This document shows, piece by piece, positions 1 to 11,554 of a DNA stretch of 64,000 nt; position 1 is the first letter of the stretch; every line of letters begins with the position of its first letter. The DNA comes from Hyposmocoma kahamanoa (lineage: Eukaryota; Arthropoda; Insecta; Lepidoptera; Cosmopterigidae): NCBI RefSeq assembly GCF_003589595.1, contig NW_020654810.1, positions 10,605,771 through 10,669,770 on the forward strand. The letters run 5' to 3'. The notes beneath the pieces were generated by a model that saw only the letters and a list, made by a program, of their open reading frames with translations, was not told the origin of the DNA and did not search any database. Made by a program: the position numbers and the translations under genes.

Positions 1-67
1 GCGACGAGAAAATCGAATAGGTATCGGTTCTGTCAACGGATAATAAAAATAAAAGAGTAACTACAAA
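1..67 (+). other. Leader before the gypsy-like reading frame
   Basis: AT-rich sequence directly before the first ATG of the gypsy-like frame at 68. It probably belongs to the internal leader of that element. No LTR end or primer-binding site can be recognised because the window starts inside it. Confidence 0.3.
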
Positions 68-1320
68 ATGTCTATTGGGAAACTAAGTGAATTCGACGTT
101 AAGTGCGTATGGCCGTCGTACGTGGATCGTCTTAAAATGTACTTTAAAGTGAATAAGGTGACGGATGACATGAAATTGCCCATGCTTAACGTGTCTATGG
201 GTGACGAAGCGTACGAGCTGTTAGTGAATTTAGCTAGTCCGAACGAGCCATCTGTGTTGACATTCGACGCATCGGTGGGGTACATGAGTCAGCATTTACA
301 ACTGGCACCATCAGCCTTGGCGGAGAGGTTTCGTTTCAGACAGAGGAGGCAGGGCACGGACGAAAACATAGCGGGTTACGTAACGGAGTTAAAAAGACTA
401 TCGAGATATCGCAAGTTCGGAGATAGATTATATGATAACATACGTGATCAATTCGTATGTGGAATTAGGAGTGCGCGAGAGGGCGACGCCGGTGTACCAA
501 CACGCGCTGCGAGAGCGCGTCGACAACGAGCTCGACGCCATGCTGCGCGCGGGGGTCATCGAGCCGGTGGACCACTCAGATTGGGCCTCGCCACTGGTAC
601 CCTTCCTAAGCCTGATGGCGCTCTTAGATTGTGTGCAGACTACGAATCTACATTGAACCCCGCTTTACTGATCGATCGTTATCCCTTATCGAAAATTGAA
701 GATGTGCTAGTAAATTTAAACGGCAATCAATATTTCAGCAAAACCTACTTATCCCAGGCGTACAACCAAATAGAACTCGATGAGTCCAAAAGGTACAACG
801 TAATAAATACTCACCGAAGCCTGTTTGGGTATAACAGACTAGTTTATGGTTTGGCTTGGAGTGTAGGTATTTTCCAACGAATAATGACTAAATTATTGCA
901 GGGTATTCCAAATGTGCAAGTATTTTTAGACGATATGATAATAGGTGGTAAATCGGAGAATGAGCATATTCACGCTCTGGAGATGGTTTCACGGCGTTTA
1001 TTAGACCATGGGTTAAAATTAAAGAAGAGTGAATGCGTGTTCCTTACTAAAGAAGTTACGTATTTAGGGTATGTAGTCTCTAAAGACGGTATAAGGGCCG
1101 ATAAGTCAAATGTAAAAGCAGTGTTAAAAATGCCTACCCCGCACAGTGTAACTCAATTACGTTCTTTTCTGGGTATGGTCAATTTCTTTGCTAAATTTAT
1201 TAGGAATATTAGTTCTATTTTGTCACCGTTGTATAACTTGTTACGCAAGAATATATAATGAAAATGGGACGGGACGTGTGAACGTTCATTCCAAAAAGTG
1301 AAACAAAATATACACGCGAT
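68..1320 (+). mobile_element. Ty3/gypsy-type LTR retrotransposon remnant: gag start fused to reverse transcriptase
   Basis: Broken gypsy-type retroelement. Bases 68 to about 475 encode a gag-like N-terminus ending around the motif FVCGIRS. The sequence then jumps straight into the front of reverse transcriptase (VDHSDWASP, about 560-590), which is read in another frame between about 476 and 600. From KPDGALRLCADY (about 601) to 1255 the original frame is used again and covers the RT fingers/palm, a catalytic motif FLDDMI (the family usually has Y/FVDD) and the connection region LRSFLGMVNFFAKFIRN. Two adjacent stops, TAA TGA, follow at 1256-1261, and the same frame continues with RNase H-side similarity (KWDGTCERSFQKVKQ) to about 1310. 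Protease, most of gag, RNase H, integrase and LTRs are absent. The element is dead. The internal deletion is an inference from the abrupt domain switch. Confidence 0.88.
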
Positions 1321-2651
1321 TTAGATTCGAAAGAATAGTTTCAGCGCCTATGGTCATCATTATGCTAATTTCTCAATAGCAACTACGAATGCTGAATATG
1401 ATTTTGTAACTAACTTTAACAAAAATAAGCAGTTGAATTGTCAGACAGCCCATTATACTTCCCACTACGCAGGAGACTCGTGCGTATTTAGTAGCATCGT
1501 TTACCATTAGTTCAGTACGATGTCCGTTTTCTCTTTCTACTGCTCGTACAGTGTTGTTAAACATGAAAGGAGAGGAAATTATAAATAATTTTGCAAATAC
1601 TCTAAAGACAGGAACATTCATTATGTTTACAATTGCCAATTTAATTATGTAGCGTTGGCAACCTTTTGTTGATGAATTTTACTAATGTATGGCATAAATA
1701 CTAGTGTTGTAACGAATTGTATATATAAATACCGAATATTCGGCCAGGAACGTGGCCAAGTAACTAAATATTCGGTCAAACTATTCGGCCTGATTTGTTA
1801 ATCAAGCCGAAGAAGGATATTGTTACGAAAAGTACCACTAATTAACTTCACTTTCATAAAAAAATTATACAATGAAAGAAACAAAAAGTTACTTTTCATG
1901 TGTCAAGACGTAATGAAGAAAGTAATTGCTTACTTCACTCTAGTTTGATTAATTTTCAAAAACTTCATTTTATTTTGGTTTTGTTGTTTGCAATAAGAAC
2001 TAGGTTGATTTTTTTAGCGTTTATTTAGTCATGACCATACTACATAATAAGTAAGTAGTTTTCATTTAATATGTTATCTCTTTTGATCTCTTACAAAAAT
2101 AAGTTATGTTTAAATTTTTTTCTTTGATCTTTTAGGTAAAGAAGCGAAAGATTGCGCTTCCGCAAACTGACAATGTATGTTTAGCATTAATAAAATTACA
2201 TAATGATTTTCTGAGTATTTTCTTATTTCTTCAAATAGCAAAAAAAAACAGATCGAATACCGAATATCAACCAAATATTCGTTGAAACTGTAACTTAGAA
2301 TGTTGGGAGATGACCGATAATGATGAAATACGCAGCGACTTAACAATGGACTGAGGAAGTGCAAACTTGGTTGTCATCATAGAATATTTTCTAAATATAA
2401 TTTGTTTTAAATCATAGTTATTTTAATATGTAGGCGGCATGTTTTTGTGTGATGAATGCGGAGTGGCGAAGAGACATTGCTGTACGCGACGGTTGTAAAT
2501 AACCGCTATTTATTCATATTCCGAGGTAACGTCTATTTTCGCGGCCAGTACACACTTGTGTTGACGATTGCGAAGTTTTCACAGATTCATAGTAATTTCT
2601 CGTCATATTTTAATTTTTACAATTTTTATTTAAGCGTATCCTTAATAATAT
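1321..2651. other. AT-rich non-coding stretch with CCGAATATTCGG-type motifs
   Basis: No gene seen. Near 1700-1805 there is a TAGTGTTG start followed by repeated ATTCGG / CCGAAT palindromic motifs, and CGAATACCGAATATC recurs near 2255. This looks like the edge of a decayed DNA transposon, but no matching second end was found. Short ORFs here are of the size expected by chance. Confidence 0.3.
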
Positions 2652-2980
2652 GCCGTGGTAGCCTAATACATAGTTTGACCTACCGCCTCTTAAGCAGAGA
2701 CTGTGGGTTGGAATTAGGGCTTGCACCTCTGAGTTTTCGAAATTTATATGCGAAATTACCATGAGCAAATTTACAAAACATGAGCGAAATTTATAGTGAA
2801 GGAGAACATCGTGATGAAACTTGCACGTTGAAGAAAGTTCACAATTTTCGTAAAACGTGTGAAATCCCCAACACGAATTGGACCAGTGTGGCAGTCTACG
2901 GCCTAAATCCTCGCATAAGAGGAGACCTCTGCCCAGCAGTGGAACGTATAAGTGAGTTGATCATGATGATGATGATGATA
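2652..2980 (+). mobile_element. tRNA-derived SINE with GAT-repeat tail
   Basis: The 5' part carries tRNA-like promoter boxes: an A-box-like GTGGTAGCCTAAT near 2656 and a degenerate B box GGTTGGAATT near 2706. The body continues to GGACCAGTGTGGCAGTCTAC and GAGGAGACCTCTGCCCAGC, and the copy ends in a (GAT)n tail at about 2961-2980. The same structure recurs at 42640-42948 and, inverted, at 57520-57922. In Lepidoptera such 3' ends are shared with RTE-type LINEs, which supply the retrotransposition machinery; that part is general knowledge. Confidence 0.75.
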
Positions 2981-4052
2981 GTGTACCCTAAGACATACAA
3001 CTGGAAGTCGACTATTTGTTAAGTTAGCATCAATTCCTTTAAAACGCAATATGTGATAAGTTGAGCTTCTGTTGATTTATATTATATTATGTTGTCTGTG
3101 TCGTATTCAGATACCTATGTTATGATCAGATCTTTGTTTACGACTTGTAAATAATACAGTATTGGTTTGTAAAGTCCATTGTGTTAATTGCTTGGCTATT
3201 TGTAATACAATGTCGCTTAGAGTCATACCTACAGAAGCATTCACACGTTATAATGATACTTGCAGCCGTAGAATGGCGGTATATCGCATGCGATATGTGA
3301 TAAACTTCTCCGTGACATATTTATCGCAGTTGATAAAGCTACGTTGACATTATTAAATTTTTTTGTTGCGCATACTGAATCGGTTATATATCGCACTAGT
3401 GTCATTCGTTCTTTTGTTTATGTGATAACGAACTATAGTTGCAAATTTTTAAGAACAAGAATAACGATATGAAATTGCTTGTATAGTTTTTTTAAAATCA
3501 GATGTGGTCATGTTTGGCATTGCGATATACTGTGAAAAATGTGACGTCACGGTGCTTGCTATCTTTGTCATTTAATCATCGCTCCGAAAACGGTAATTTT
3601 TTTAATTACGTCGTTGTAAAACGACGAAGCAAAAAATGGCTGGTATTTGTAGTTATAATTTTTACATAAATTAAATTTTTAATCGAAAAAAATAACACGT
3701 TTTAAGTTTTTACATTATTTGTTACCTATTTAAGCTGATGGCTTTCTATAAATCCTCCATCCTCAATAAATTAATAATAAAAACAACGGAAAACTTTCAA
3801 ACGCTTTTAAAATTTGCAAAACACACATGTGTTTGTGAAAAATGTCTTACAAAAACCATCTTGACTTATTTTATAATTTTCTACGAAGTCGTTCTTCTTA
3901 TACTCTCTTTATTTTCGCTGAAACACCCACTAGACAATTTTATATTACGTTAGTTATTGTTTACCTATTTCAAATTGCTCTCTTGGTACCTTTATAATAA
4001 TATTATAATATATAAAATAAATAATTAATATTAAGCAACCTGTTTCTTTTTA
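2981..4052. other. Non-coding AT-rich stretch with one copy of a dispersed repeat
   Basis: No gene seen. A segment at about 3490-3570 (shared words ATGTGGTC, ATATACT, GACGTCACGGT, GCTAT) matches a second copy at about 4370-4450 in the same orientation. Each copy contains the palindrome TGACGTCA. The rest has no recognisable structure. Confidence 0.35.
3542..3549. promoter_or_regulatory. CRE consensus octamer TGACGTCA
   Basis: Exact match to the cAMP response element that CREB-type bZIP proteins bind. It sits inside a repeat also present near 4428, so it may have come with a transposon. About 13 kb upstream of the first coding exon. Functional use is unproven. Confidence 0.2.
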
Positions 4053-4297
4053 AACGACTTTAAAATAAGAAGGAGGTTCTCAATTCGACTGTGTTGTGTG
4101 ATTTTTTTGTACGTATGTTACGTGATAACTCCGGCGGCATTTGTAAACCGATTTTGATAATTCTTTTATTTCTTAGAAAGAGGATATCTCAGATGTGGTC
4201 CCATTTAAATTTGAAGAAAATATTCCACCTCTAAGGGTGGCAAACTAGGGAATGAATGACTTTTGAGGTCGGTTTTTTAGTACTCTGTACTGAGATT
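4053..4297 (+). repeat. Dispersed repeat family B, most complete copy
   Basis: Runs from AACGACTTTAAAATAAGAAG through GTTCTCAATTCGACTG, GTTACGTGATAACTCC, GGCAAACTAGGGAATGAATG to TTTTGAGGTCGGTTTTTTAG and TACTCTGTACTGAGATTATT. Matching pieces occur at 5046-5262, 6531-6690, 7155-7257, 53423-53500, 56093-56172, 60981-61092 and 61278-61440. No ORF. Class (SINE, MITE or LINE tail) is not clear from the sequence, and the strand is nominal. Confidence 0.65.
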
Positions 4298-4427
4298 ATT
4301 ATTATTTCTGGTTGTATCGTTTGTCGCGCTCAATTTTTACGTTGATAAAATTACCGTGCAGATCTGTCAAAATGTGTTAAAATTAGCTGTGGCCTTGTTT
4401 TATTGCCATATACTTTCTAAAAGAATA

Positions 4428-4435
4428 TGACGTCA
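4428..4435. promoter_or_regulatory. CRE consensus octamer TGACGTCA
   Basis: Second exact copy, inside the repeat shared with 3490-3570. Functional use unproven. Confidence 0.2.
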
Positions 4436-5045
4436 CGGTACTCGCTATGTTCGCTACTATGATAAAATTTCAAAATGAATTTGACAGCTAAATGTGGATA
4501 TAATAGTTCTATAGCAGCGGCATGTTACGGAGACAGGTTTATTTATTGGGTGTGAATTCTCAATTTACTGAACCAGAACGAAATAACTCCTTCGATGTTA
4601 AGGATTTACTATACAATACATTTCGTAGCATTGCATAAATAGTAAATATAAAACTTCATGTCCCAAATTGGTCTTATCGGGAAAAGAACCAGGGACAACA
4701 GTGCAAACCGGCGAGGTCATCAAATATAGGACCAATTAAATTACAAGTAACCTCTCAGCGTTTTTATACCAGATATAACAAAAAGATGCAATTCATCACC
4801 ATACTCGTGTTAAAAAAACAACTTGACATAAAAATATTTTGATATTGAGGATAAATTCGAGATTTTTTTTTGTATATTATTTTCCGAATGACCTTGTTCA
4901 CTTTGTATAGGGGAAACCAAATGGTTTTTGCAAATTTAAAATACATTTTTTTTGATAAATTTATTTGTTATCATTGTCGGTTATTACAGTCATCGGTTAT
5001 GACCGCACTTTTTCTAGTGTCACTACTTCATTTACTCTATTTTTA
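4436..5045. other. Non-coding stretch
   Basis: AT-rich spacer between two copies of repeat family B. Nothing further recognised. Confidence 0.4.
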
Positions 5046-5262
5046 ACCGACTTCGAAAAAAGGTGGAGTTTCTCAATTAGACTGTTTTTTTGAGTGTATG
5101 TTACGCGATTGCTTCGACATTTCTGAATTGATTTCGATATTTCTTGTTTTTTTTTTTGAAAACGGGGTATCTCAGCGGTGGTCTCATTTAAATATGAAGA
5201 AAATATTCTACCTCAAAGGGTGACAAATTAGCGTATGAATTCGGTTTATTGGGTTTCACCCA
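5046..5262 (+). repeat. Repeat family B copy
   Basis: Starts CCGACTTCGAAAAAAGG and ends near GGGTGACAAATTAGC, in the same order as the 4053 copy. The distal end (GAGGTCGGTTTTTT) has diverged or is lost. Confidence 0.6.
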
Positions 5263-5340
5263 CTTTCCGTTAATCGATATCAATGGAACTGGACAAATAA
5301 TATATGTACCTAAATCAAATTTTCTAAAAATAAAATAAAA

Positions 5341-5547
5341 TCAGAGCTTTAAATTGCAAAGATTTGAGGGGCACTGCCACTGCGCCCGTCACCCTGAGAC
5401 ATAAGTTGACAAGTCCCATGTGCCCGTAATTTCACCAGCACCCTTACCCTTCAAAACCAGAACACAGTATGCTGACATTACTGCTTGGCGGCAGAAATAG
5501 GTAAGGTTGGACGAACTCTTTCACAAGGAGCTCTACTGCTACTAAAA
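5341..5547 (-). repeat. Repeat family A (A-tailed, about 300 bp), partial copy
   Basis: On the + strand it reads AGCTTTAAATTGCAAAG, GGGGCACTGCCACTGCGCC, GACAAGTCCCATGTGCC, GGCGGCAGAAATAGGTAAGG and ends at CTCTACTGCTACTAAA. The sense strand is taken as the one in which an A-run follows, here minus. The A-tail end is missing. Thirteen copies are seen in this window. Confidence 0.7.
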
Positions 5548-6229
5548 ATAAAATGTTATGGTGACCTAGAGGCGATCCGATGATGGAAATGGCAGATAAA
5601 TCTCCTCAGATTAGAGACATCTCAACAGTGTACAGCTACCTTGTGTTTGGGCTCAAATTATTCGTTTTGACAAAGACGCGTTTCGTTATTCGTAGTTGAG
5701 GAGATCGCGGAGCACAGCACAAAATGATGCAGTTTTTTTAATAATTGGTAATAATTATGTTTACGTGTATTATGAGTAAGTTTATAGTTTATCTTTAAAC
5801 GATCGCTACGAAGAATTTTAATGAGTTTCAAGGGAGCGAAAAACATTTGGATTTTAATTTGTATTCAAGACGTTTCTAACTTTGTACGCGAGTTTCCCAC
5901 AAATTTGAATAGTTGTTCGCGGGAAGAGTTGTCCACAATTACAACTTTACACTATTTAATGTACTCAATTTGTACCCAACATTAATCATAATTTCGTGTG
6001 TCTGATTACGTGGTCGAATTTAGCGAAATAAAGAGGTCGGTCGCTCAGTATTTACAAGAGAAATGATATTACTAGAGCGTACGCCATCTGCGTTCTTAAT
6101 TTATTTTGGCAATCCATTTTGTTTATACACATAAATGTAAATATGTTAATGTAGTTATGCAAAATAACGCGACATTGTAACAAAGTAAATAGTAGACATA
6201 ACAATGAAAAATATATATTGAATAGTTAG
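5548..6229. other. Non-coding stretch
   Basis: AT-rich, no gene or repeat structure recognised. Confidence 0.4.
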
Positions 6230-6428
6230 CCTATATTAGTCCCATTGGGCACAGGCTTCCTTTCACAATGATAGGGCTTGGGTTGCTCATGAAAGGTCAT
6301 GGTAAATTTCAAATTAAATTGTCATCTTATTTTATATACAAATGAATCTAATATAAGTGCGATCTCGGATTTGAATCCACGTCCCTCTTCATGAGAGGCG
6401 GTAGGCCACACTACTAGGCTATAACGAC
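6230..6428 (-). mobile_element. Degenerate tRNA-derived SINE fragment, inverted
   Basis: Read on the minus strand, AGGCTATAACG... leads into CTACCGCCTCTCATGAAGAGG and a B-box-like GGATTCAAATCC, the same order as in the SINEs at 2652 and 42640. The body ends near CCTGTGCCCAATGGG. The tail is lost. Confidence 0.5.
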
Positions 6429-6530
6429 TGAGTTTAATAAATAATTATTATGACTTTTTTATAAAAAAAAACTGACCGAAAAAGTTTGTTTATGTGACAT
6501 TATAAAGGTAACGTACGGTAAGGTAAGGTA

Positions 6531-6690
6531 TTTTCTTCATATTTTAATGAGACCACTGCTGAGATACCCCCTTTTCAACAAAAAATAATTATCGAAATCG
6601 GTTCTCAAATGTCGGCGTAACCGCGTAACATACACAAAAAAAACCAGACAAATTGAGAACCTCGTCCCCTTTTTGAAGTCGGATATTAAT
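6531..6690 (-). repeat. Repeat family B copy, inverted
   Basis: Inverted relative to 4053: it contains GAGACCACTGCTGAGATACC, GAAATCGGTTCTCAAATG, CGTAACATACAC and ends near CCTTTTTGAAGTCGG. Confidence 0.6.
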
Positions 6691-6857
6691 AAATTTCGTT
6701 TCGTTAGTAACATTACAGGATTCAACATACAACTAATATGAATAGGTACAAAATTATACATAATAAACACGGCTCTGGAAACATTTGCACAAACAATTGC
6801 ATTCACAGTAATCAGTAAGGGATCATGATTGGATATTTGAGTCTGTCCTGTAACGAG

Positions 6858-7309
6858 CAGTGTTGCCAGATAGTTACATTTCTTACATTTTCGTGACTTT
6901 TGTCCCTCTCGGGAAATATGAAAGTGACTTTTATTTTTAAAGCAATTTTCGTAAGTTTAAAGGACGTTGAGATTTTTTAAATTCAATATTTTTCTTAATA
7001 ATAACTCAGAGATGGCGCAAACTTTATACAACTTTGGTTAGTTTGATTTTTTTTGAGCATACTTAGTTTTTTATTTTTGGGACTTAGGTATATACTAAGT
7101 AATGTATACATATACATTTTAGTTAGAATTTTTAATAAAAAAATGAACTCTTAATAATCTCAGTATAGAGTACTAAAAAAACCGACCTCAAAAGTCATTC
7201 ATCCCCTAGTTTGCCACCCTTAGAGGTGGAACCTCGTCCTTTTTTGAAGTCGATTAAAAAGTAACTAAATATATTTACTGACTCTGACTCAAGAGCCCTG
7301 GCAACACTG
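6858..7309. mobile_element. hAT-type non-autonomous element with 8-bp target duplication
   Basis: The 452-bp element has matching ends: CAGTGTTGCCAG at 6858-6869 and its complement CTGGCAACACTG at 7298-7309. It is flanked by GTAACGAG (6850-6857) and GTAACAAG (7310-7317), an 8-bp duplication with one mismatch. End sequence and duplication length fit the hAT superfamily. It encodes no transposase. A piece of repeat family B (7155-7257) lies inside it. Confidence 0.75.
7155..7257 (-). repeat. Internally deleted copy of repeat family B inside a hAT-type element
   Basis: Contains TCAGTATAGAGTACTAAAA, CCGACCTCAAAAGTCATTC, GTTTGCCACCCTTAGAGG, then jumps to AACCTCGTCCTTTTTTGAAG. The middle of the family is missing. 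Confidence 0.6.
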
Positions 7310-7801
7310 GTAACAAGCGTAAGACGGGATTGGGACTTAATATTAAATAATATTTGTATTTTTGCAATATTTTATTCATATGAATACGGTATACAATATG
7401 AAATATTTATTAAGCAACGGTTCTGTTTATTTAGAAACCATTTGTTCGGTTGATTATCATGCGTAAATAACAATGAAAAGTATTCCTGAAACTACCCTGC
7501 TGGTTCTATTCACGTTGACATAGTACACAAAAGCTTTTTCAAGCTCGAACGAAATAATTGTAATTTGTAATAACTGTTTCTAGAACATTATACGACTCAT
7601 TTAGCGAAATAATATATACTTCTAACTGTAAATGTTCTGAATTTGATACTTTTGTATATCTTATTTTTTTTCGACTTTGATACAGTTTGTCCCATAATAT
7701 AGGATGCCAAAAATCTAATCACCTTTCACCAAAGAAATACAAGTTATCCATGTAAGTGTAATGCAAGCATAGACACATTAGATATAAATATGTATGTCTG
7801 T
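7310..7801. other. Non-coding stretch
   Basis: Apart from the 8-bp duplication GTAACAAG, no gene or repeat recognised. Confidence 0.4.
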
Positions 7802-8135
7802 GGGCGCAAGGATGTCTAACTGTGTCTCACAGGTTGACGACGGGCGCAGTGGCAGTAAGTGCCTCTGAGGGTCGTATTCCAGAACTCTACTCAATGCTTA
7901 AGTTAGGATTTGAGCAGACTTGAGTATGATTTCAAGCACTGGCAATAGGACCCTAATGGAAAGATGGAAAGGGCTTGAGTATGATTTTCAGTGCTCACTG
8001 CAATACTCAAGTCTTGACTTGAGTATTGAGTAGAGTTCTAGAATACGACCCTCAAATCTTTGCGATTTAAAGTTCTGAGTGGTACTGCAACTTATGGGTA
8101 GGTGTACCGCTTACCACAAGGCGCACTAGTATAAG
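7802..8135 (+). repeat. Repeat family A copy interrupted by a palindromic element
   Basis: The left half (GACGGGCGCAGTGGCAG near 7841) and the right half (CTTTGCGATTTAAAG near 8060, then ACCGCTTACCACAAGGCGC) are adjacent in other family A copies. Here they are separated by the 189-bp palindromic element at 7866-8054. Confidence 0.7.
7866..8054. mobile_element. Palindromic MITE-like element inserted in repeat family A
   Basis: Left end TGAGGGTCGTATTCCAGAAC and the right end complement TGAGGGTCGTATTCTAGAAC match over 30 bp or more, continuing through CTCTACTCAATGC. A related copy is at 29282-29448. No ORF. A clean target duplication could not be defined. Confidence 0.7.
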
Positions 8136-9779
8136 AAAATCAATCCACTTATAAAAGTGGAGTGAATTGTTAATATAATTTAAAACTTTGTAAAAACAAA
8201 CGCTAATTGCTGATTTTACACACAAGTTTACTATGTGGAATGTAGAAAAAATTTTGTTCATAACTTGAAAAGTTATCCATTATATACCACTGAGTTTCCC
8301 TGAAAGAAAATCAGTTTATTTACATCTTATATAACGGCCATGTTTAAGGTTTTATGGAGCATCTAGTGCTTTCACTATATATTAATTCGGAAATCATGTC
8401 AAATATCCACCTCGTCGCTTTTCAAGACTACTGACTCAAACCAAACAGCTGCGTACTCTAACTGCCGCCCTAACGGGTCATGATAACAGCCCGTTACACC
8501 GTACCATACCACCTCATGCCATACACAGCTATATTCAGAATGAGTTAATTTTATTGTTAATAAAACAAGGGGTTTTCTATTGGCTAAAATTTCAGGTACA
8601 CAATTCGTCGGCTTTGCGCGTCTCATTTTTTTTAACCACCTTTTTGAATTTGGTGTTATTGAGATGGTTATTATAGAAGCTGTATGCTATAATGAAATAC
8701 GCTCTTTTCAATAACGGACAATGTTTTATTTTAAGTATGTGTGTAATAACATCGGCCAAAGATATAAGAAGTTGATATTAAGATTTAAAGTTGTAGATAA
8801 GACCACTTTTAATAGTTCTTTAGATTCCTTAGTTAAATAACGAACGTTAAATCTTTATTCCGTAGGCGAATTTCACAGTTATACTTATGTTTTTTGTTAT
8901 AAACACCATAAAAATGCTAATTTTGTTAGTAAACGAAAGGAATGACTGTAGTGTTCTAAGACTTTGGACGAAATAACTGTTAAAGAAAATTTGTATTCAT
9001 TTAGACTTCTCATTTAAATGCGGAAACTACTTTCGATAAGTTTCTGTGTCTAATCTGAAGTCTAGCACTTAATATATAAGAGGCATATATAAGATTGCCT
9101 GAGAGCAATTTTGTGGCGGAAGTTCGTTTTATTACCAACTGAGCACGGAAAGGGGGTAATGTTTCCATTGGGTTTGATTATGACGACAATCAACCCGCCG
9201 ATAACGTTGTTGACTTTGCTAACGAATCTCTTTGTTGATGTACGCATTTATAGTGATTTTTTTAATACGTGTTACAAAGTTTTGAGAGTTCTTTGCAGTA
9301 CCTACAGATAGTCTGTGATAGAAGATATTTACTCCAATACTCATTGAGTTCAGATTTGATGTTCCAATATTATAATAAAAAACTAAACGTAGTATTATCA
9401 TCGAGTGGGAGGTATCTCGTAAATGTTTCACAAGCCTCAATGCTTACACCTTATTAATTTCTCTGTCTTACCATCTCTACATCGTTAATAAATAACACAA
9501 TGTTGAATAAATCCTGAACTAGAACCTCCAGCTATGTATGAGCTCGGTGCGATATTTGATATTGATTACGATAACAGTAATATAAAAATTAATTAGATAA
9601 AATTAGTTCCGAATACTTTGAATTACTTGAATCTTGTATTACAGCGCCATATTTACTATTCATGTTCATCGAGGCATGCCGTTCATATTCCCGCAGAACT
9701 AATTTTAAATCCACGAGACCGTAATACCTCTGTGCACTTTGGGACTCGAAATAGTAATAATAGTGCGTTTGTCTGGCCT
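8136..9779. other. Non-coding stretch
   Basis: AT-rich. Short ORFs on both strands have no recognisable domains and look like chance. No repeat recognised. Confidence 0.4.
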
Positions 9780-9960
9780 CGGCTGAGCGGCTGAGCTTTC
9801 GCCATTCATGCACTCAGTTTCATAAGGGAGTCGATTTGCCGGCGGCGGCGCCGCGACGTGATTTCATTCGTCTGCCGCACGATGCCTGCTGAGGTTTATT
9901 GACCCGACGACCGTGACCCCCTCTCCCCTGCAAACCCCATACTTTGTGACTGTTTCCGCC
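9780..9960. promoter_or_regulatory. GC-rich, CpG-dense block; candidate promoter or non-coding first exon
   Basis: Stands out from the AT-rich surroundings, with the core GCCGGCGGCGGCGCCGCGAC near 9839, followed by several CCGCACG / CGACGACCG motifs. It is about 6.5 kb upstream of the first coding exon, which begins with a plausible splice acceptor, so a 5' UTR exon upstream is expected. Assignment is speculative; no TATA or initiator could be pinned down. Confidence 0.2.
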
Positions 9961-11554
9961 CCACCATTACTTATTTGTATGCACTCTTACCTATCGCTCT
10001 ACCCCAATTATCCTTCCAAAAGAATACTGTGGTTTGAAGAATCGAATCAAAATTTCAATAAATGATTTCTGTTGCAGTCTGTAGGAATGTGCATTGGGTG
10101 CTAACGATCAGTGAGCAATACAAGAATGAATGTACATAGTTACGGAGTTTATTTCACAATGTTAGTTATTTACTTTCAGGAAAAAGACTGCAAGGCAAAG
10201 ACAGAGAGTAACAATTATATTATACAAAATGCGCCAAAAAAGTTCATTCAAATTTGAAATGTGTAACAAAAAAACTTAAACTTAATAAGATTATAAATAA
10301 ATATTAAAATTTTTAAAATTTTAATTTTAAAATTAAAATTTGTAGCAGATTGAAAGCAGCCGTCCTCTTTACCTCCTCCTAAACTTTTCACATTTAGGGT
10401 TACGTCCATTCCATTTGTTAAACTTCTAATCCATGTTTATCCGCATTTTGATAAAAATGATTTGTACTATAATAATAAAGCGGAGAAGATCTCCTTTAAA
10501 GCGAATAACAACAAGCAACAAACGGTTTACCATTTGCCGGAGGAATATTGTACATTTCAATAAAGATAAAAGTATCTTTTACTTAATGGTTGTCCAATAA
10601 GACTTCCTTTTATCTCTAATTTGGTTGTCGTAGATAAAGTAGGTGCTTCAATTCGTTGTTCTTTTTAGGTTGTTGTTCATTTTGCGTAAAATGTAGCGTT
10701 TTATAACAAAAGATAAAAGTGACGTCATAATAAGATGCCACTCTGTTAATTGTTCTTTTAACTACTATTATTTTTTTGGTTAACCTAGAAAAACAAAACA
10801 GCTTAAAAATATGTAGAAACAATTTCTAGCAGATTGTTATTCAAACAAAATCACAATTATGATAACGTACGAATGTTGAGGGCCAGTCGCTGCTGGTAGG
10901 CGACGGCGCTATGCGAATTGATTTTTTTTCCTTTACATCGAGGCTATGAATGGCCACTGCAGGGACCACTCATGCCACTTTTGATCTCAAGTTAAAACAA
11001 GTGTAGAACATTGTTATTAGCGTAGAAAAACGATATCCCATTTGCACTAGGTCTCAATTAGCAAGTCTATTATCGGCCTATAAAGTTCTTGTTACATGAT
11101 ACGCTGTCAGCGTTATTAGTAATTTAAATGCCAATATTACACATGTTATCCATTTTGTTGGTCTGAAATTCTTCTAATAGCTTTGATAATTCGTAAACAT
11201 CAGATTGGATTAACGATCTCTATAATCGTCGAAGAGAAATGTACAATGAAATTTGGGGCAATGAACAATAGTGACACACCTATTGTGTGATATGAATTAC
11301 ACTTACGTGTTGGTAAGTGTGACGATGATGTAATAATAGGTAGGTAAATAATATATTAATCGGACAAACCCACAAACATTGCACGCTTTTAAAACAGGTA
11401 CAATTCAGAGTTGAATCACCATAAGCTTTTCCTTGGTAATGACCATTAAGTGTATTAAACATGATAGTTTCAATATAAAATGTCATTTTACTTTAAAAAC
11501 ATGTCGTCCAGGCGTATCTTAATTCTTCACGTTTTAAGAGGATTTTAAAGTAGC
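9961..11554. other. Non-coding stretch with an AT palindrome
   Basis: No gene seen. Around 10303-10341 there is an A/T-only palindromic run (TTTTAAAATTTTAATTTTAA type). Confidence 0.4.
10720..10727. promoter_or_regulatory. CRE consensus octamer TGACGTCA
   Basis: Exact palindromic CRE about 5.8 kb upstream of the first coding exon, outside any repeat I recognise. Functional use unproven. Confidence 0.25.
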
